From Glaciecola sp. (GTDB lineage: Bacteria; Pseudomonadota; Gammaproteobacteria; Enterobacterales; Alteromonadaceae), in the NCBI GenBank assembly GCA_029246415.1, contig JAQWNF010000007.1, forward strand, positions 22,056-86,055: 64,000 bases of DNA, read 5' to 3'. Position numbers and translations under genes: made by a program. The notes under the pieces are model-generated. The model saw only the letters and a program-made list of their open reading frames with translations. It ran no database searches and had not been told where the DNA came from. Positions 47,713 to 56,918 of the stretch are shown piece after piece (the stretch's first letter is position 1; every line of letters begins with the position of its first letter).

Positions 47713-48044
47713 TCATTTTAGACCGTTCTTGATAGCCTGACTAAGATCTAATTTAGCTACACTTACCTGTCTCACTATTCCTGCAGGTACTTTGTGATGC
47801 GTTTCGCCGTTGCTATTAGCAATCAGTACCGTTTTCCTATTTTTCTTAAGTAATGTGCCAGTGACCGTTGAACCATCGTGAATAAACTGCACTGTCATCC
47901 CCGGCCGCAGGGCGGCGAGCGCCTCTCTATCCTATTTCGCCTGCAACTCATCAATGCGCTCAACGACATACTGATTCAATTATGTAACTGGTCGATGGAT
48001 AAATGGCTGATGTCTATCGTTGTTTTTGTTTCGTTTTGAGTCAT
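47713..48044 (-). pseudogene. Decayed small protein gene of unknown function
   Basis: Three pieces on the minus strand form one former protein of about 105 residues. From ATG 48044 the frame reads MTQNETKTTIDISHLSIDQL and then stops. Eight extra bases later the sense continues in another frame as LNQYVVERIDELQAK, meets an in-frame TAG, and goes on as DREALAALRPGMTVQFIHDG to RQVSVAKLDL, ending at 47713. The last part alone could still be made from the ATG at 47898 (61 residues) and looks like a small beta-barrel. I do not recognise a family. Confidence 0.6.
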
Positions 48045-48488
48045 AACACTTTCACTTCTTATATCTGAGCGCTGACGGTTGTCTGCGAACAAGGCTTTCT
48101 AGCGCCCAGGAGCGATGAGACTACCCTCATCACAAGTATAGCATGGCGTTTCCCATTCTAGGAACCCGCCTTCAGGACACACCGACAGGTAGTCTGACAT
48201 AGAGGGGGATCAAACCGTGAGAATAACTGGCCATAAGGCGGTTTAAGCAGTATGTTAAAATAGCTAGTTAGCGCAGTTAAACGATGATAATATCAAATTC
48301 ACTTGTTTGATGGTCTTTAGGCTATGGTTTCCGAAAAATACTAAAAACGGACGATCAGCGGCACCTATCGATTGTAAAAACCTATCCCCTTTCAATAACT
48401 TACTATTTTATCTGGTCAATAAATTAATCGGCGATAATGCCAAAGCAGGGGTGACAAATACATGGTGAAAGATTTTTCTTTGCATCAA
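48045..48488. other. Intergenic stretch without recognisable content
   Basis: About 440 bases between the decayed small gene and the nucleotidyltransferase. I see no coding frame, tRNA or strong hairpin. It marks the left border of the defence island. Confidence 0.5.
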
Positions 48489-49406
48489 TTAATTAGTTTC
48501 TATCAATTGTAACTTTATTATATTTACTAACGTAGACGCTTCTTCGTATGAAATACCTTCACTGCGGTGTATATCCAGCATAAGCCAATCGAGTCGCTGC
48601 TCATTTAACCATAAATGCTGAGTAATAAAGAGTAGAGTATCCTTTGAAGCGAGTTGGCTAGCGTCGGATGCTATTTTCATAGCGCTTGCTGCAAACTCGT
48701 CATACTGGTGTTTTGCCATGAAATTTTGCTCGTAAAGTGCTTCGCGTATTGCTGGTATTTTTGCGTAATGCTTAACTAGATAAACAATATCCACCGCATC
48801 TTTTTTCCGTATATCTGGCTCTCTTTCAAACCAAGAAATCAGCTTTAAAATAAGCATTCCAGGAGGAGATGCCACGTTGATTTTAAGCTGTGGATGCTCT
48901 GATATATTAACAGGCAATGCATCTTGTAATGCCTCCTCAAACCCCATTACACTCATCACAATTTCGTGCTCTGGAGGCCAAGCAATGTCCTTGTGTTTTT
49001 CATTGGGGATCGCACTGTGTGCAAGTTCACCAAAGGGTATAATATCAATTTCCCATGGCATATTGGATGAATCCAGCATATTTAACTGGTGAATTTTATC
49101 TTTGTGTTCTTCAAATCCCAACTGCAGTAAAACCGCTTTCAACTGCTCAAATTGCGCCCATGTCTGCACATGAATGCCGAAGTCTACATCTCTCGTACCA
49201 CGCTCAATAGTCGCATTGTATCCATGAACCAAGACAATATCTCTAGCCGTCGCCCCCACCACTAAATATGGGATCGCTAAAGCTCTGGTGGCTTTATCAA
49301 CAAGTTGATAAAGTTCGACGAGTCCTTGTGGCAGTTTCCCTGCGATATTAAGCAAGGTATTTTCCATATAATCTTTTAGCTGCATCCATATTTCTAGGCT
49401 CAACAC
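48489..49406 (-). CDS. Nucleotidyltransferase, type IV toxin candidate (COG4849-like)
   Basis: A protein of up to 305 residues with a minimal nucleotidyltransferase active site: VVGATARDIVLVHG (about residues 46-59) and RGTRDVDFGIHV (about 68-79), the latter with the two metal-binding aspartates, then WEIDIIPFG with a third acidic residue. The C-terminal half is helical. It overlaps the upstream AbiEi-like gene by 59 bases from ATG 49406; the ATG at 49370 (MENTLLNIAG) is a likely alternative and would still overlap. The pair has the layout of AbiE-type toxin-antitoxin systems but is a different subfamily from the pair at 20676-22357. Confidence 0.75.
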   Translation of the reverse strand: MLSLEIWMQLKDYMENTLLNIAGKLPQGLVELYQLVDKATRALAIPYLVVGATARDIVLVHGYNATIERGTRDVDFGIHVQTWAQFEQLKAVLLQLGFEEHKDKIHQLNMLDSSNMPWEIDIIPFGELAHSAIPNEKHKDIAWPPEHEIVMSVMGFEEALQDALPVNISEHPQLKINVASPPGMLILKLISWFEREPDIRKKDAVDIVYLVKHYAKIPAIREALYEQNFMAKHQYDEFAASAMKIASDASQLASKDTLLFITQHLWLNEQRLDWLMLDIHRSEGISYEEASTLVNIIKLQLIETN

Positions 49407-50409
49407 TGGTAATTAAATTAGCGTAGACCAATAGAGGATGAGCCATTCCTGTTTGCTTCTCTTGTATTTTTCTACTCTCAAAAGGTGGCTCAACTAACAT
49501 AACTTTAATTTCAGGGATTTCATTATTTGCGGGCTTTCTCAAACGTGCAGCGTTTAAAAATGCGCGCTGATGTGCTGGCGCTATATAAATCAAAAAATCT
49601 TTTGCAGTGAGATAATCGTCATACCGTTGAGCGGCAAGCTCCCCTCCCCAGCACCCCTCAAAATCATTCACATCAATCGTCTTTAGTAATTCCGGGTTGT
49701 CAGTTGTGTATAAGTTTTGGTTCAACTTAGCCTGCATATTTTCAGGATACGCACCGAGCCACTTATCAAATAGTCTATGAGTATCTGTGAATGCCCTTTC
49801 GTTGTTACCTTTGTTAACCACAAAGCCTTGATATTCAAGATCATCGATTACTTGTTTAACCGTCCCAAGTGCCACTTCTGCCTGGCTTGCGATTGCTCGC
49901 ATGGGCTTATTTAAAAGCTCGGGATGGATTAAAAACATAAAAATAACCTTCATGCCTTTAGGCTGAAATGCTTTGCCGATTTGTTTACGCATTAGCACAT
50001 CTATATTTGGCTTCATTGGTTTTTTACCCTGTATGTCAATATATACAGGCGCATGATTGATATATGCGTTTCCCGCCGTATCCAGAAATTGAACATCGTG
50101 ATTTTTAAGTCGCTGGGCAAGCATAGGATTGACATATTCTGTAATTAAGAGCGTCTGAACGTCTGCTAAGCTTCCCTTCATTTTATCAATCAGTGTCGGT
50201 AAGTTTGCTGCATTTATCCATTTTTTGTATTCAAAATTGATGACGATATTAGACGGTAATAACGTTATCTGCCCAACTACATCTTTTGAAATGTCCTTCG
50301 GAGTATTATGCTCTAGGTAAACAAGCTCAGGTTCAAGGTTAGTTTGCCTGTTCAACATCTTCATAGCATCACCAACAACTTTTTTTACATTTATCTTATA
50401 CATAGGCAC
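49348..50409 (-). CDS. AbiEi-family antitoxin with winged-helix region
   Basis: A 353-residue protein similar in layout to the type IV AbiEi-family regulators encoded next to COG4849 nucleotidyltransferases. An N-terminal nuclease-like fold (VYIDIQGKKP at about residue 123) precedes a winged helix at about 155-205 (RAIASQAEVALGTVKQVIDDLEYQGFV), then a C-terminal GCWGGELAAQRYDDYL block typical of this group. It overlaps the toxin gene. A cluster of GTTCA half-sites and a perfect palindrome upstream suggest autorepression. It is the gene directly downstream of the condensin-like operon, 183 bases away. Confidence 0.75.
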   Translation of the reverse strand: MPMYKINVKKVVGDAMKMLNRQTNLEPELVYLEHNTPKDISKDVVGQITLLPSNIVINFEYKKWINAANLPTLIDKMKGSLADVQTLLITEYVNPMLAQRLKNHDVQFLDTAGNAYINHAPVYIDIQGKKPMKPNIDVLMRKQIGKAFQPKGMKVIFMFLIHPELLNKPMRAIASQAEVALGTVKQVIDDLEYQGFVVNKGNNERAFTDTHRLFDKWLGAYPENMQAKLNQNLYTTDNPELLKTIDVNDFEGCWGGELAAQRYDDYLTAKDFLIYIAPAHQRAFLNAARLRKPANNEIPEIKVMLVEPPFESRKIQEKQTGMAHPLLVYANLITSVEPRNMDAAKRLYGKYLA

Positions 50410-50413
50410 TTTT

Positions 50414-50533
50414 TGTTCACAATCTCGCCCCGTTCAATATAATTGAACAATATACCAAAATGAACAAATTTGCGAGTCTTTTGTACACAAATTAAACCTG
50501 TTCATTATTATTATACAGCCAGGTAAAATGAAC
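50414..50533. promoter_or_regulatory. Operator cluster upstream of the abiEi-like gene
   Basis: GTTCAATATAATTGAAC at 50432-50448 is a perfect palindrome 23 bases before the start codon. Further GTTCA or TGAAC half-sites are at 50415, 50461, 50500 and 50529. Six half-sites within 120 bases in an otherwise gene-free stretch point to cooperative repressor binding. Confidence 0.6.
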
Positions 50534-50592
50534 ACCGTGTTGATGGGATATTATGCGATGCCTTTAAGCCCGGCATTTAGCTTCTTTTTTAT

Positions 50593-51183
50593 CTACCGAT
50601 TGCGATAAGCACACAACACATTTTCACAAAATGCCGAACCTGCACTTGATAAAAAATAATGATTGGTGCTTGTAGCATAGACAAAGCCTCGAGCCACTAA
50701 AAAGCCAACGGCTTTATCCCATGAGTCAAAACGCAGCGCTTTGGCAATGGCTTTGTATTCCTCGTTTTGTGATATTTCAAACAAATCTTTCTCATTAAAA
50801 CCCAACGATACTTCACTCAACTGAGCCATATTGCGCCCGGTTATCTCAAAGTGACGCGCTAAAATTAACAAGATAGTTTGGACTTTTAATGCATGTTCGT
50901 CAGCTTCATCGGCGTCCCCATCAAACTGATTATTGATATAAAAAAACTCCCCTTGCACATGCTGCTCTAAACGCTTGCCAATGCATTGATATAATAGTGA
51001 AAACTCATCAATATACCGAAACAAATAGGTAAAGTGCGGATCCTCAAATAACACCCCAGATTGTTTGTTAAATTGCAGCTTAGGGATCACCTCCCCTTTG
51101 GTAAAACGTTGGTAAATTTGTGTACAAACGTCGTAATTGAGCTCGGCAAAGGTCCCTAATTTCTCAAGTTGTGTCGTATTCAT
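50593..51183 (-). CDS. Wadjet/Mks condensin subunit JetB-like (MksE)
   Basis: A 196-residue MukE/MksE-like protein. The FTYLFRYIDEFSLLYQCIGKRLEQ helix (about residues 51-74), the strand QGEFFYI right after it, and a C-terminal winged-helix end (RGFVYATSTNHYFLSSAG) match the KITE subunit MksE/JetB. This subunit binds DNA and the kleisin in the condensin complex. It is the last gene of the four-gene operon, five bases after jetA. The sequence is divergent, and the assignment rests partly on context. Confidence 0.78.
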   Translation of the reverse strand: MNTTQLEKLGTFAELNYDVCTQIYQRFTKGEVIPKLQFNKQSGVLFEDPHFTYLFRYIDEFSLLYQCIGKRLEQHVQGEFFYINNQFDGDADEADEHALKVQTILLILARHFEITGRNMAQLSEVSLGFNEKDLFEISQNEEYKAIAKALRFDSWDKAVGFLVARGFVYATSTNHYFLSSAGSAFCENVLCAYRNR

Positions 51184-51188
51184 TTGGG

Positions 51189-52649
51189 TTAATTCTCTTT
51201 TATTTCTGTGCTGACACAGCGAATTTTACGGTAGCGATAGGTTTGATGTGCATGCTGGATTTGCGCAAAACGATTCGTGGTCATAAAACGAAAGTTGTTG
51301 GCATTATTCGTTCTAGATTGCTGTTGACTCACCAAGACTTGCACGCCAGAAATCACATCATATAAGGCATATTCTGGAAATTCATCTTGTAAGCGTTGAT
51401 GCAGCATTTGAATAACATCATCGGTTGGCCGCAGCGTCATTTGCTGCAATACTTCACATAATCGCTCAAAGCGCTGTTGTCGCTCATCTGCTACTTTATC
51501 ATACCGAGTAAAACCGGACACTTGCGTAAAATCACCGATGTGCTTTAGATCCTGACAACGTGCATCGAGCTCATTGAAGATATTTTTGAAATAAGCATCA
51601 GAATGATGAAATGCAAAACCAACTGGCCGACGAAAGCCTTTTTGTTGGATCACAAAATCGGGCAATACAATGCCTTCACTGCCTAGTTTACTTTTGGTTA
51701 AACTGTTTGAATATGCATTATGTAAAGCGCTGCGAACAGAGTGTTGATAGAAATGCTCTAACGCATTAAAACGCTCAATACTGTCGCGTTGCTTATGAAT
51801 AAAGCGATTCACAGCTGATGCGGTTTGTTCAATCGGACGGTAAAAATTTAATAAACTTAATGCATAGCTTTGGCAACTATGGGCAAGGCGAACATGTTGG
51901 TGACTATCCAAAATTTGACTTATTTTTAGAATAATCGCATGCAAGCCTTCATACTCAGCATAAGTTGTATCTGGATTAAGGAACAATAATACCGGTAGCA
52001 TGTGGCGCTCATATAAATGCACAATCTCATCTAACCACACTTGCTTAGCACTTATATAGGTTTGTGTATCGATGTGGGTCTGTATACTTGTAGCTGTGAG
52101 TTGTTCGAGCTCTTGCCCGACCGACTGCATTTTGGTTACGTTTTGTTTGATATCACTTAACAAGCGCCCTAACTGCATGAATACATTATCCATAAACTCT
52201 ACAAAATCAGGATCTTCATCTAAAAAACTATACTGCCCAGATACTAATGCCTGTTGGGTTTGATTCAGAAATTGTAAATGGGTTTTAAGCTGGACATCAG
52301 TGAGCTTTTTAAACAGAGAAACATCACACAAGCGCACCACATCTAGCACTGAGCTTTGAAAATACAATCTAGTAGGACCTTGAGTAGCATCCACATCCAT
52401 AATGATATTCGCATTTAGCAAATTATCGGTGGCAAACGCAATACGCAAGCGTCGGCGCACATCGGCCTTAACATGCTGAGTATATAACTTGAGCTGCGTG
52501 AAAATCTGCTCTTCGGTAATATAATTGACTTTCTGGCTGTCCATTTGCTTGATGCATTCGGATAAAATCTTGCGATGAGTCAACATCGCTTGCAAGGTTT
52601 CAACGGTACCGAGTTGTTTATATTCATTTTTGAGCATACTTACAGCCAT
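51189..52649 (-). CDS. Wadjet/Mks kleisin subunit JetA-like (MksF)
   Basis: A 486-residue, largely helical protein. Its N-terminal region has a winged-helix look (ITEEQIFTQLKLYTQHVKADVRRRLRIAF, about residues 44-72), the centre is long helices (about 150-330), and the C-terminal part is compact. Length, helix content and position between the SMC-like and MksE-like genes match JetA/MksF, the kleisin that bridges the SMC heads. It overlaps jetC by 10 bases and is followed by jetB after 5, so synthesis is coupled. Confidence 0.75.
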   Translation of the reverse strand: MAVSMLKNEYKQLGTVETLQAMLTHRKILSECIKQMDSQKVNYITEEQIFTQLKLYTQHVKADVRRRLRIAFATDNLLNANIIMDVDATQGPTRLYFQSSVLDVVRLCDVSLFKKLTDVQLKTHLQFLNQTQQALVSGQYSFLDEDPDFVEFMDNVFMQLGRLLSDIKQNVTKMQSVGQELEQLTATSIQTHIDTQTYISAKQVWLDEIVHLYERHMLPVLLFLNPDTTYAEYEGLHAIILKISQILDSHQHVRLAHSCQSYALSLLNFYRPIEQTASAVNRFIHKQRDSIERFNALEHFYQHSVRSALHNAYSNSLTKSKLGSEGIVLPDFVIQQKGFRRPVGFAFHHSDAYFKNIFNELDARCQDLKHIGDFTQVSGFTRYDKVADERQQRFERLCEVLQQMTLRPTDDVIQMLHQRLQDEFPEYALYDVISGVQVLVSQQQSRTNNANNFRFMTTNRFAQIQHAHQTYRYRKIRCVSTEIKEN

Positions 52650-55522
52650 TGCGTTTGATCGGTCAATTCATCACTGAATGTCTCCGCCCCTGCCCAATAA
52701 ACACGGGCGCGCTCTTGATGATACGGCTTGTTGGTGTGCATGGCATCCATGACATGGCGTCGGCCAATCTTTGCTTGTAATTCGGCGCTAGTCGAATGTG
52801 TGCCTGCGGCCATCAACTTGAAACCCGACGCTGCTAAGTCATCGAGCCACCAATCAAATTGCCCAATATCAATATTGGCAATCTCGTCATAAACTACCGG
52901 TAGTGACGTCTCACAATCATGCGCCAATAAACGTTTTAACAAGATTTGGACTAATTTAATTTTGATCAGAGCAGCAGTAGAGTTACTTTGTTTTTTGTCT
53001 TCTTTGGTCGCTTTATTGTGTAATTGGACACGCGGTTCAAATGATTCAATGACTTTTTCCATCGTCAAGTTGAACGTGTCACTGCCTTTGAAAAAACGCT
53101 CGGCAAAGGCAACTAAACGCGCAAAAAAGTCATCCGACGGTAGCTGTTGGTTAAACAGATTTGTTTCATTGAGTTCGTGTACTAACGCCGAAAACTGTTG
53201 ATTGATCCCCACCTTAAACTCAACGGCTGCCACATTATTAATCGTGATACCAGAAAAATCACGATTGATCTGTTGTTCAAACTGTTTAATCAAATCGTAA
53301 TTTTGCACAATGATGGCTTTTTTAGTGCCAATGGTTTGGTTATGCTCTTCGATTTGGCGGTGTAACAAGGTACGCTGAGTATCGAGGTTGCCGTACACTT
53401 CGCTAATATCGTCGATTGCCGCCGAGATTTCCGGCCAAAAGGGTACCTCCCCAGTGATACCATGCTTATCAGTGATAATTCCCTTGTCTAAAAACCCACG
53501 AATTTGCTGTAACATTTGGCTTTGATATTGCCCTAAATGACTAGCACTCGTATTAAACAGCTCAAGCGACTCGGCATTGATATACCCATCAAATTCATTA
53601 CCTTTAGGTACGATTGCTAGCCATGTTTGATGTAACACTCTAAAGCTATTGAGTTGTTTTAGTAAGGATTGATGGGTGCGAATGTTATCTTGGCAACTAA
53701 GGTGCGCTTGCGTCGCTGCATCACGCTTGTCTTCTAACTTTTTCTTCTTAGTGGTACATGACTCAACATGTTGAGCCTGCTCTGTTTCTTTGCTTTTTAA
53801 CGCTAGAATCTCTTGGTGTAAAATATCGTAACGCCGCTGCATATACTCAGCATTATCTAGCGCCTCTAGATCCAATTCTAACACCGAAATTTGTTTTTTG
53901 AGTTGCGACACCGAATGCTCGGTATGTAACGGATCGGGATCCTCTATCGTTAAATCCGCTTTGTTTTTTTCTAGTGCATGAATTTCCGTTTCGAGCTTGT
54001 CTATTAACGCATCGAGATCTTGGGGTATAAATGCGACCCGTTCAACTTGGCTATCAAAAAACTGATAATGACTGGCAGCATCTTCAAATAAATCTGCAAA
54101 TTGCGCAATACTGGCCTTCTCTTGTTTATTGAGTCGTGTCCCTGGATTCGCTACGGCAAGGGTGGGATTGATCGAGTGCAACCAGTATAATTGTTCAGTC
54201 GATAACTGATTCGCGAGTGCTAGCTCGGTGTTTTCAGCATTATATCGTGCCCGTTTGAGTTGCTGTAAAAAATGCGCTAATTTGTTGTCTATTTTGGCTA
54301 TCTCAACCGCCCTATCCGCTTCACCCTGTTTGACTTTCAAGCGAGTTCGAACGTTGTACAATTCATCGCTCAACGCACTGTGAATATAGGTCAGGCTTTG
54401 TCCTGGAAATTCCGTTTTGAGCTTAGTAATATTGTTGAGTATTGTTTGGCATGAGGTCAGTTCTTTTTGCTTTTCGACCAAGCTACGCTTGTCTTGTTTG
54501 ACTGTCGATACCAGTTCATCCAACGTTTGCTTGGCATCAAAGTAAGCACTCTGCGCCGATTGCTGTTTATCAGCAAACAACTGCAACTGGGCTTGCATCT
54601 CAGCCGTACCGGTTTCCAACCACGCAATGCCTGGCTCCACGTCTGATAACATACTTAAATAAGTTAAAAACTTTGTCCGTGATTGAATAATTTTTTGATA
54701 ATCCGTTTCTAAATTAATAATATTGTTCAGTTGAGTTTCTTGTTGCTTGAGCTGTAAGTGCTTTTGTTTGAACTCACTAATGTCAAAAGACAAATGGTCT
54801 TGTGATGACTTTTTTCCTGTTTCTATTATGTTGGCCACCGCACTGATAAATGGCGTTTTATTTTTGCCCGTCGCGACAAACAAGAGTTTTATTAATGCGC
54901 GCAATGCATTGATATTTTGTGGCGTTTGCTCACTTAGCGGAAACAACGTATAAGTACTGTTATGCAGCGCCTTTTCATAAATGATAGACGCGACTTTGTG
55001 CTCATCTTTGGCTAGTTGCCACGTCTTGTCATGCTTTTGGATATAGTCATACACGGTTTTTTTGGATAGCTGTTCATTGCGCTGACCGATGCCGTATTCA
55101 TCATCTCCTTCAGTCCAAAACAAATGCTGGAGCTGCGCGTAAGGCAGCTGTGTAAACATCCGCTCGATTTTAAGACGCCCTGAGCCCGAGGCAGATATGA
55201 TTTGACAACAATGCGGCCCATCGAACAGGCGTTTCTCGTATTCTAGGATCAAAAAACTGTGCTTGGAAGGAAAATAGTGCTGAAACGTTTCTTCACTTTT
55301 ATACATCTCCCCATGAGAATCACTGAAACCAAAGTTCCGCTCTTGATGGCCAAACGAACATTCAGGCAGAAAAAACAGACGTATCGCATTGATTAAACTG
55401 GATTTACCCACATTACCTTGAGCCACCAACATACTATGAGCATCAACGTCTAATTCGGCATAAGCAAACTCACTTGAATCCACTGCAATGATCCGCTTAA
55501 CTCCAATAAATAACTGACTCAT
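52640..55522 (-). CDS. SMC-like ATPase JetC-like (MksB), anti-plasmid condensin motor
   Basis: A 960-residue SMC/MukB-like ATPase. The Walker A loop is AQGNVGKSSLINAIRLFF at residues 34-51 (GKSS at 39-42), and Walker B is VVYDE near D879-E880, with a D-loop-like NID after it. Between them lie long coiled coils (about residues 240-480 and 540-800), with a hinge-like part between. This is shorter than MukB or typical SMC proteins. In Wadjet, JetC hydrolyses ATP to extrude DNA loops until small circular DNA is detected. The gene follows jetD after 24 bases and overlaps jetA. Confidence 0.85.
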   Translation of the reverse strand: MSQLFIGVKRIIAVDSSEFAYAELDVDAHSMLVAQGNVGKSSLINAIRLFFLPECSFGHQERNFGFSDSHGEMYKSEETFQHYFPSKHSFLILEYEKRLFDGPHCCQIISASGSGRLKIERMFTQLPYAQLQHLFWTEGDDEYGIGQRNEQLSKKTVYDYIQKHDKTWQLAKDEHKVASIIYEKALHNSTYTLFPLSEQTPQNINALRALIKLLFVATGKNKTPFISAVANIIETGKKSSQDHLSFDISEFKQKHLQLKQQETQLNNIINLETDYQKIIQSRTKFLTYLSMLSDVEPGIAWLETGTAEMQAQLQLFADKQQSAQSAYFDAKQTLDELVSTVKQDKRSLVEKQKELTSCQTILNNITKLKTEFPGQSLTYIHSALSDELYNVRTRLKVKQGEADRAVEIAKIDNKLAHFLQQLKRARYNAENTELALANQLSTEQLYWLHSINPTLAVANPGTRLNKQEKASIAQFADLFEDAASHYQFFDSQVERVAFIPQDLDALIDKLETEIHALEKNKADLTIEDPDPLHTEHSVSQLKKQISVLELDLEALDNAEYMQRRYDILHQEILALKSKETEQAQHVESCTTKKKKLEDKRDAATQAHLSCQDNIRTHQSLLKQLNSFRVLHQTWLAIVPKGNEFDGYINAESLELFNTSASHLGQYQSQMLQQIRGFLDKGIITDKHGITGEVPFWPEISAAIDDISEVYGNLDTQRTLLHRQIEEHNQTIGTKKAIIVQNYDLIKQFEQQINRDFSGITINNVAAVEFKVGINQQFSALVHELNETNLFNQQLPSDDFFARLVAFAERFFKGSDTFNLTMEKVIESFEPRVQLHNKATKEDKKQSNSTAALIKIKLVQILLKRLLAHDCETSLPVVYDEIANIDIGQFDWWLDDLAASGFKLMAAGTHSTSAELQAKIGRRHVMDAMHTNKPYHQERARVYWAGAETFSDELTDQTQWL

Positions 55523-55546
55523 AACACTCCTTTATGTAAATAAACA

Positions 55547-56377
55547 TCAACGCTGTGCTGGAAGCACGTTCAGTAACGCTTCTTGCTCCATGAACTGACG
55601 AGTTGTGACAAATAATTCGTGTAACTCGCCCTGATTTAAAGACTGGCATAGAATAAGCGATTGCTGCCAATCAGTCACAGAGTTAGGGTTGAACGTAAAT
55701 AAATGCGCTAGCTTTGTTAACTCTGCCGGCGCTAAGAAAAGCACGCGTTTAGGATAACGCGCTTGAAGAATACTGGCAATATGCAACCCCTCATAATCAT
55801 AATCAAAGAAGCAATATAGGACTTCGTAAGGCGCTAAGATAGGCGCTAGTTTGTCATTCAATATGCGCTTTCCTCCTGCAAAATAGATATCACACTCATC
55901 AATAGGTACTGGACAATCAAAGTGTTCTAGGAAAGCTTGCCATTGAAAAAAGCAATCTTGGTTTTCAATTAACACCGCACACTTGGCCGGAGTATAAGGT
56001 AACGACACTAGTGTGTGATGTAACGTCGCTGCACAATGTAGTTGACGCTGTGGTAGTTGATCAGTCGTTACAGACATTGTGGAACTAGAAGGTAGTGCCG
56101 GAAAACACAACATATAAGCAGAATCGCACGTTACCGCGTGACTACTTTGTAGTAAATGCGCTGCTGCTGAAGCTCTGCTTTGTGCCGGTGTTGCTAGCTC
56201 TATTAATGTGTTGAATGCGGCTTGGTCCTTGATGGTAACTTGGTATTGTTTTTTATTTGCCTGCGTAATGGTAAACAAATCAGACCATTTATACTGAGGG
56301 GGTAACAATGTGATTAAACGCTCAAAATTCACAGGTTTATTGTCACTAATTTTTTGTAGCAAGGTGTGTAAGCTCAT
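55547..56377 (-). CDS. Toprim nuclease subunit JetD-like (MksG), short form
   Basis: A 276-residue protein with a Toprim-type nuclease site. Visible are LIEN with E138 (start at ATG 56377), FAGGK at about 167-170, and the metal site FDYDYEG with D192, D194 and G197. This is the E, GG, DxDxxG pattern of JetD/MksG, which cuts plasmid DNA in Wadjet systems. The EQEAL block near the C-terminus also fits. It is about 100 residues shorter than usual JetD, with a reduced N-terminal arm. The frame extends to 56428, but those 17 residues look non-natural. It is the first gene of the operon, an unusual place for jetD. Confidence 0.72.
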   Translation of the reverse strand: MSLHTLLQKISDNKPVNFERLITLLPPQYKWSDLFTITQANKKQYQVTIKDQAAFNTLIELATPAQSRASAAAHLLQSSHAVTCDSAYMLCFPALPSSSTMSVTTDQLPQRQLHCAATLHHTLVSLPYTPAKCAVLIENQDCFFQWQAFLEHFDCPVPIDECDIYFAGGKRILNDKLAPILAPYEVLYCFFDYDYEGLHIASILQARYPKRVLFLAPAELTKLAHLFTFNPNSVTDWQQSLILCQSLNQGELHELFVTTRQFMEQEALLNVLPAQR

Positions 56378-56609
56378 ACAGATAAAATCCAATTGGCATG
56401 CATGAGTTAAAAAGTACCACTTTTTCATTCGCTATTGAATGATTAAAGAATAGAACTATATGAATCGCCACCGATAACTTAGAGCTTATCTGAAGTTCTT
56501 TGGACTGCCCCCAGATTTATGGCCATATTCTGAAGGGCGCGTAGACAATACCGCAGAAATCGCTGGGTAGTTCACATTCGTCAGTTATTCATAGGGACAG
56601 TCACTTAGA

Positions 56610-56894
56610 TTAACCAAGTGCTCTCAAAACCGCTTGAGGCTCTTTTGCAACGACATTAAGCAAAGCAAGTGCTGGGCCATGGGGATTTCGATCACCTCTT
56701 TCCCAATGACGTAGAGTAGAAACACTGATACAAAATTTAGAGGCAAACTCCATTTGAGTCATTCCAAGATTTTGCCGTATTTCAGCCACATTTACTTCTG
56801 GGGCTCTATGAATTTTGGCAGCAACTTTCTTGCCATCGTTCAGATCTATTGCTTCTTTTAAACCTTGAGCAATACTTTCAAATGCACTAGTCAT
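56610..56894 (-). CDS. HigA/NadS-type antitoxin (orphan)
   Basis: A 94-residue XRE-family antitoxin. It has the NadS-like N-terminus (AFESIAQGLKEAIDL), a helix-turn-helix at about residues 38-65 (IRQNLGMTQMEFASKFCISVSTLRHWERG) and the RNPHGPALALLNVVAKEP end. The usual partner is a RelE/HigB toxin directly upstream, here reduced to a 27-codon remnant at 56919-57002. The gene lies 232 bases before the condensin-like operon on the same strand, so it could have become its regulator. Confidence 0.85.
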   Translation of the reverse strand: MTSAFESIAQGLKEAIDLNDGKKVAAKIHRAPEVNVAEIRQNLGMTQMEFASKFCISVSTLRHWERGDRNPHGPALALLNVVAKEPQAVLRALG

Positions 56895-56918
56895 TTTGTT
56901 TCTCCAAAGATTTTACTA

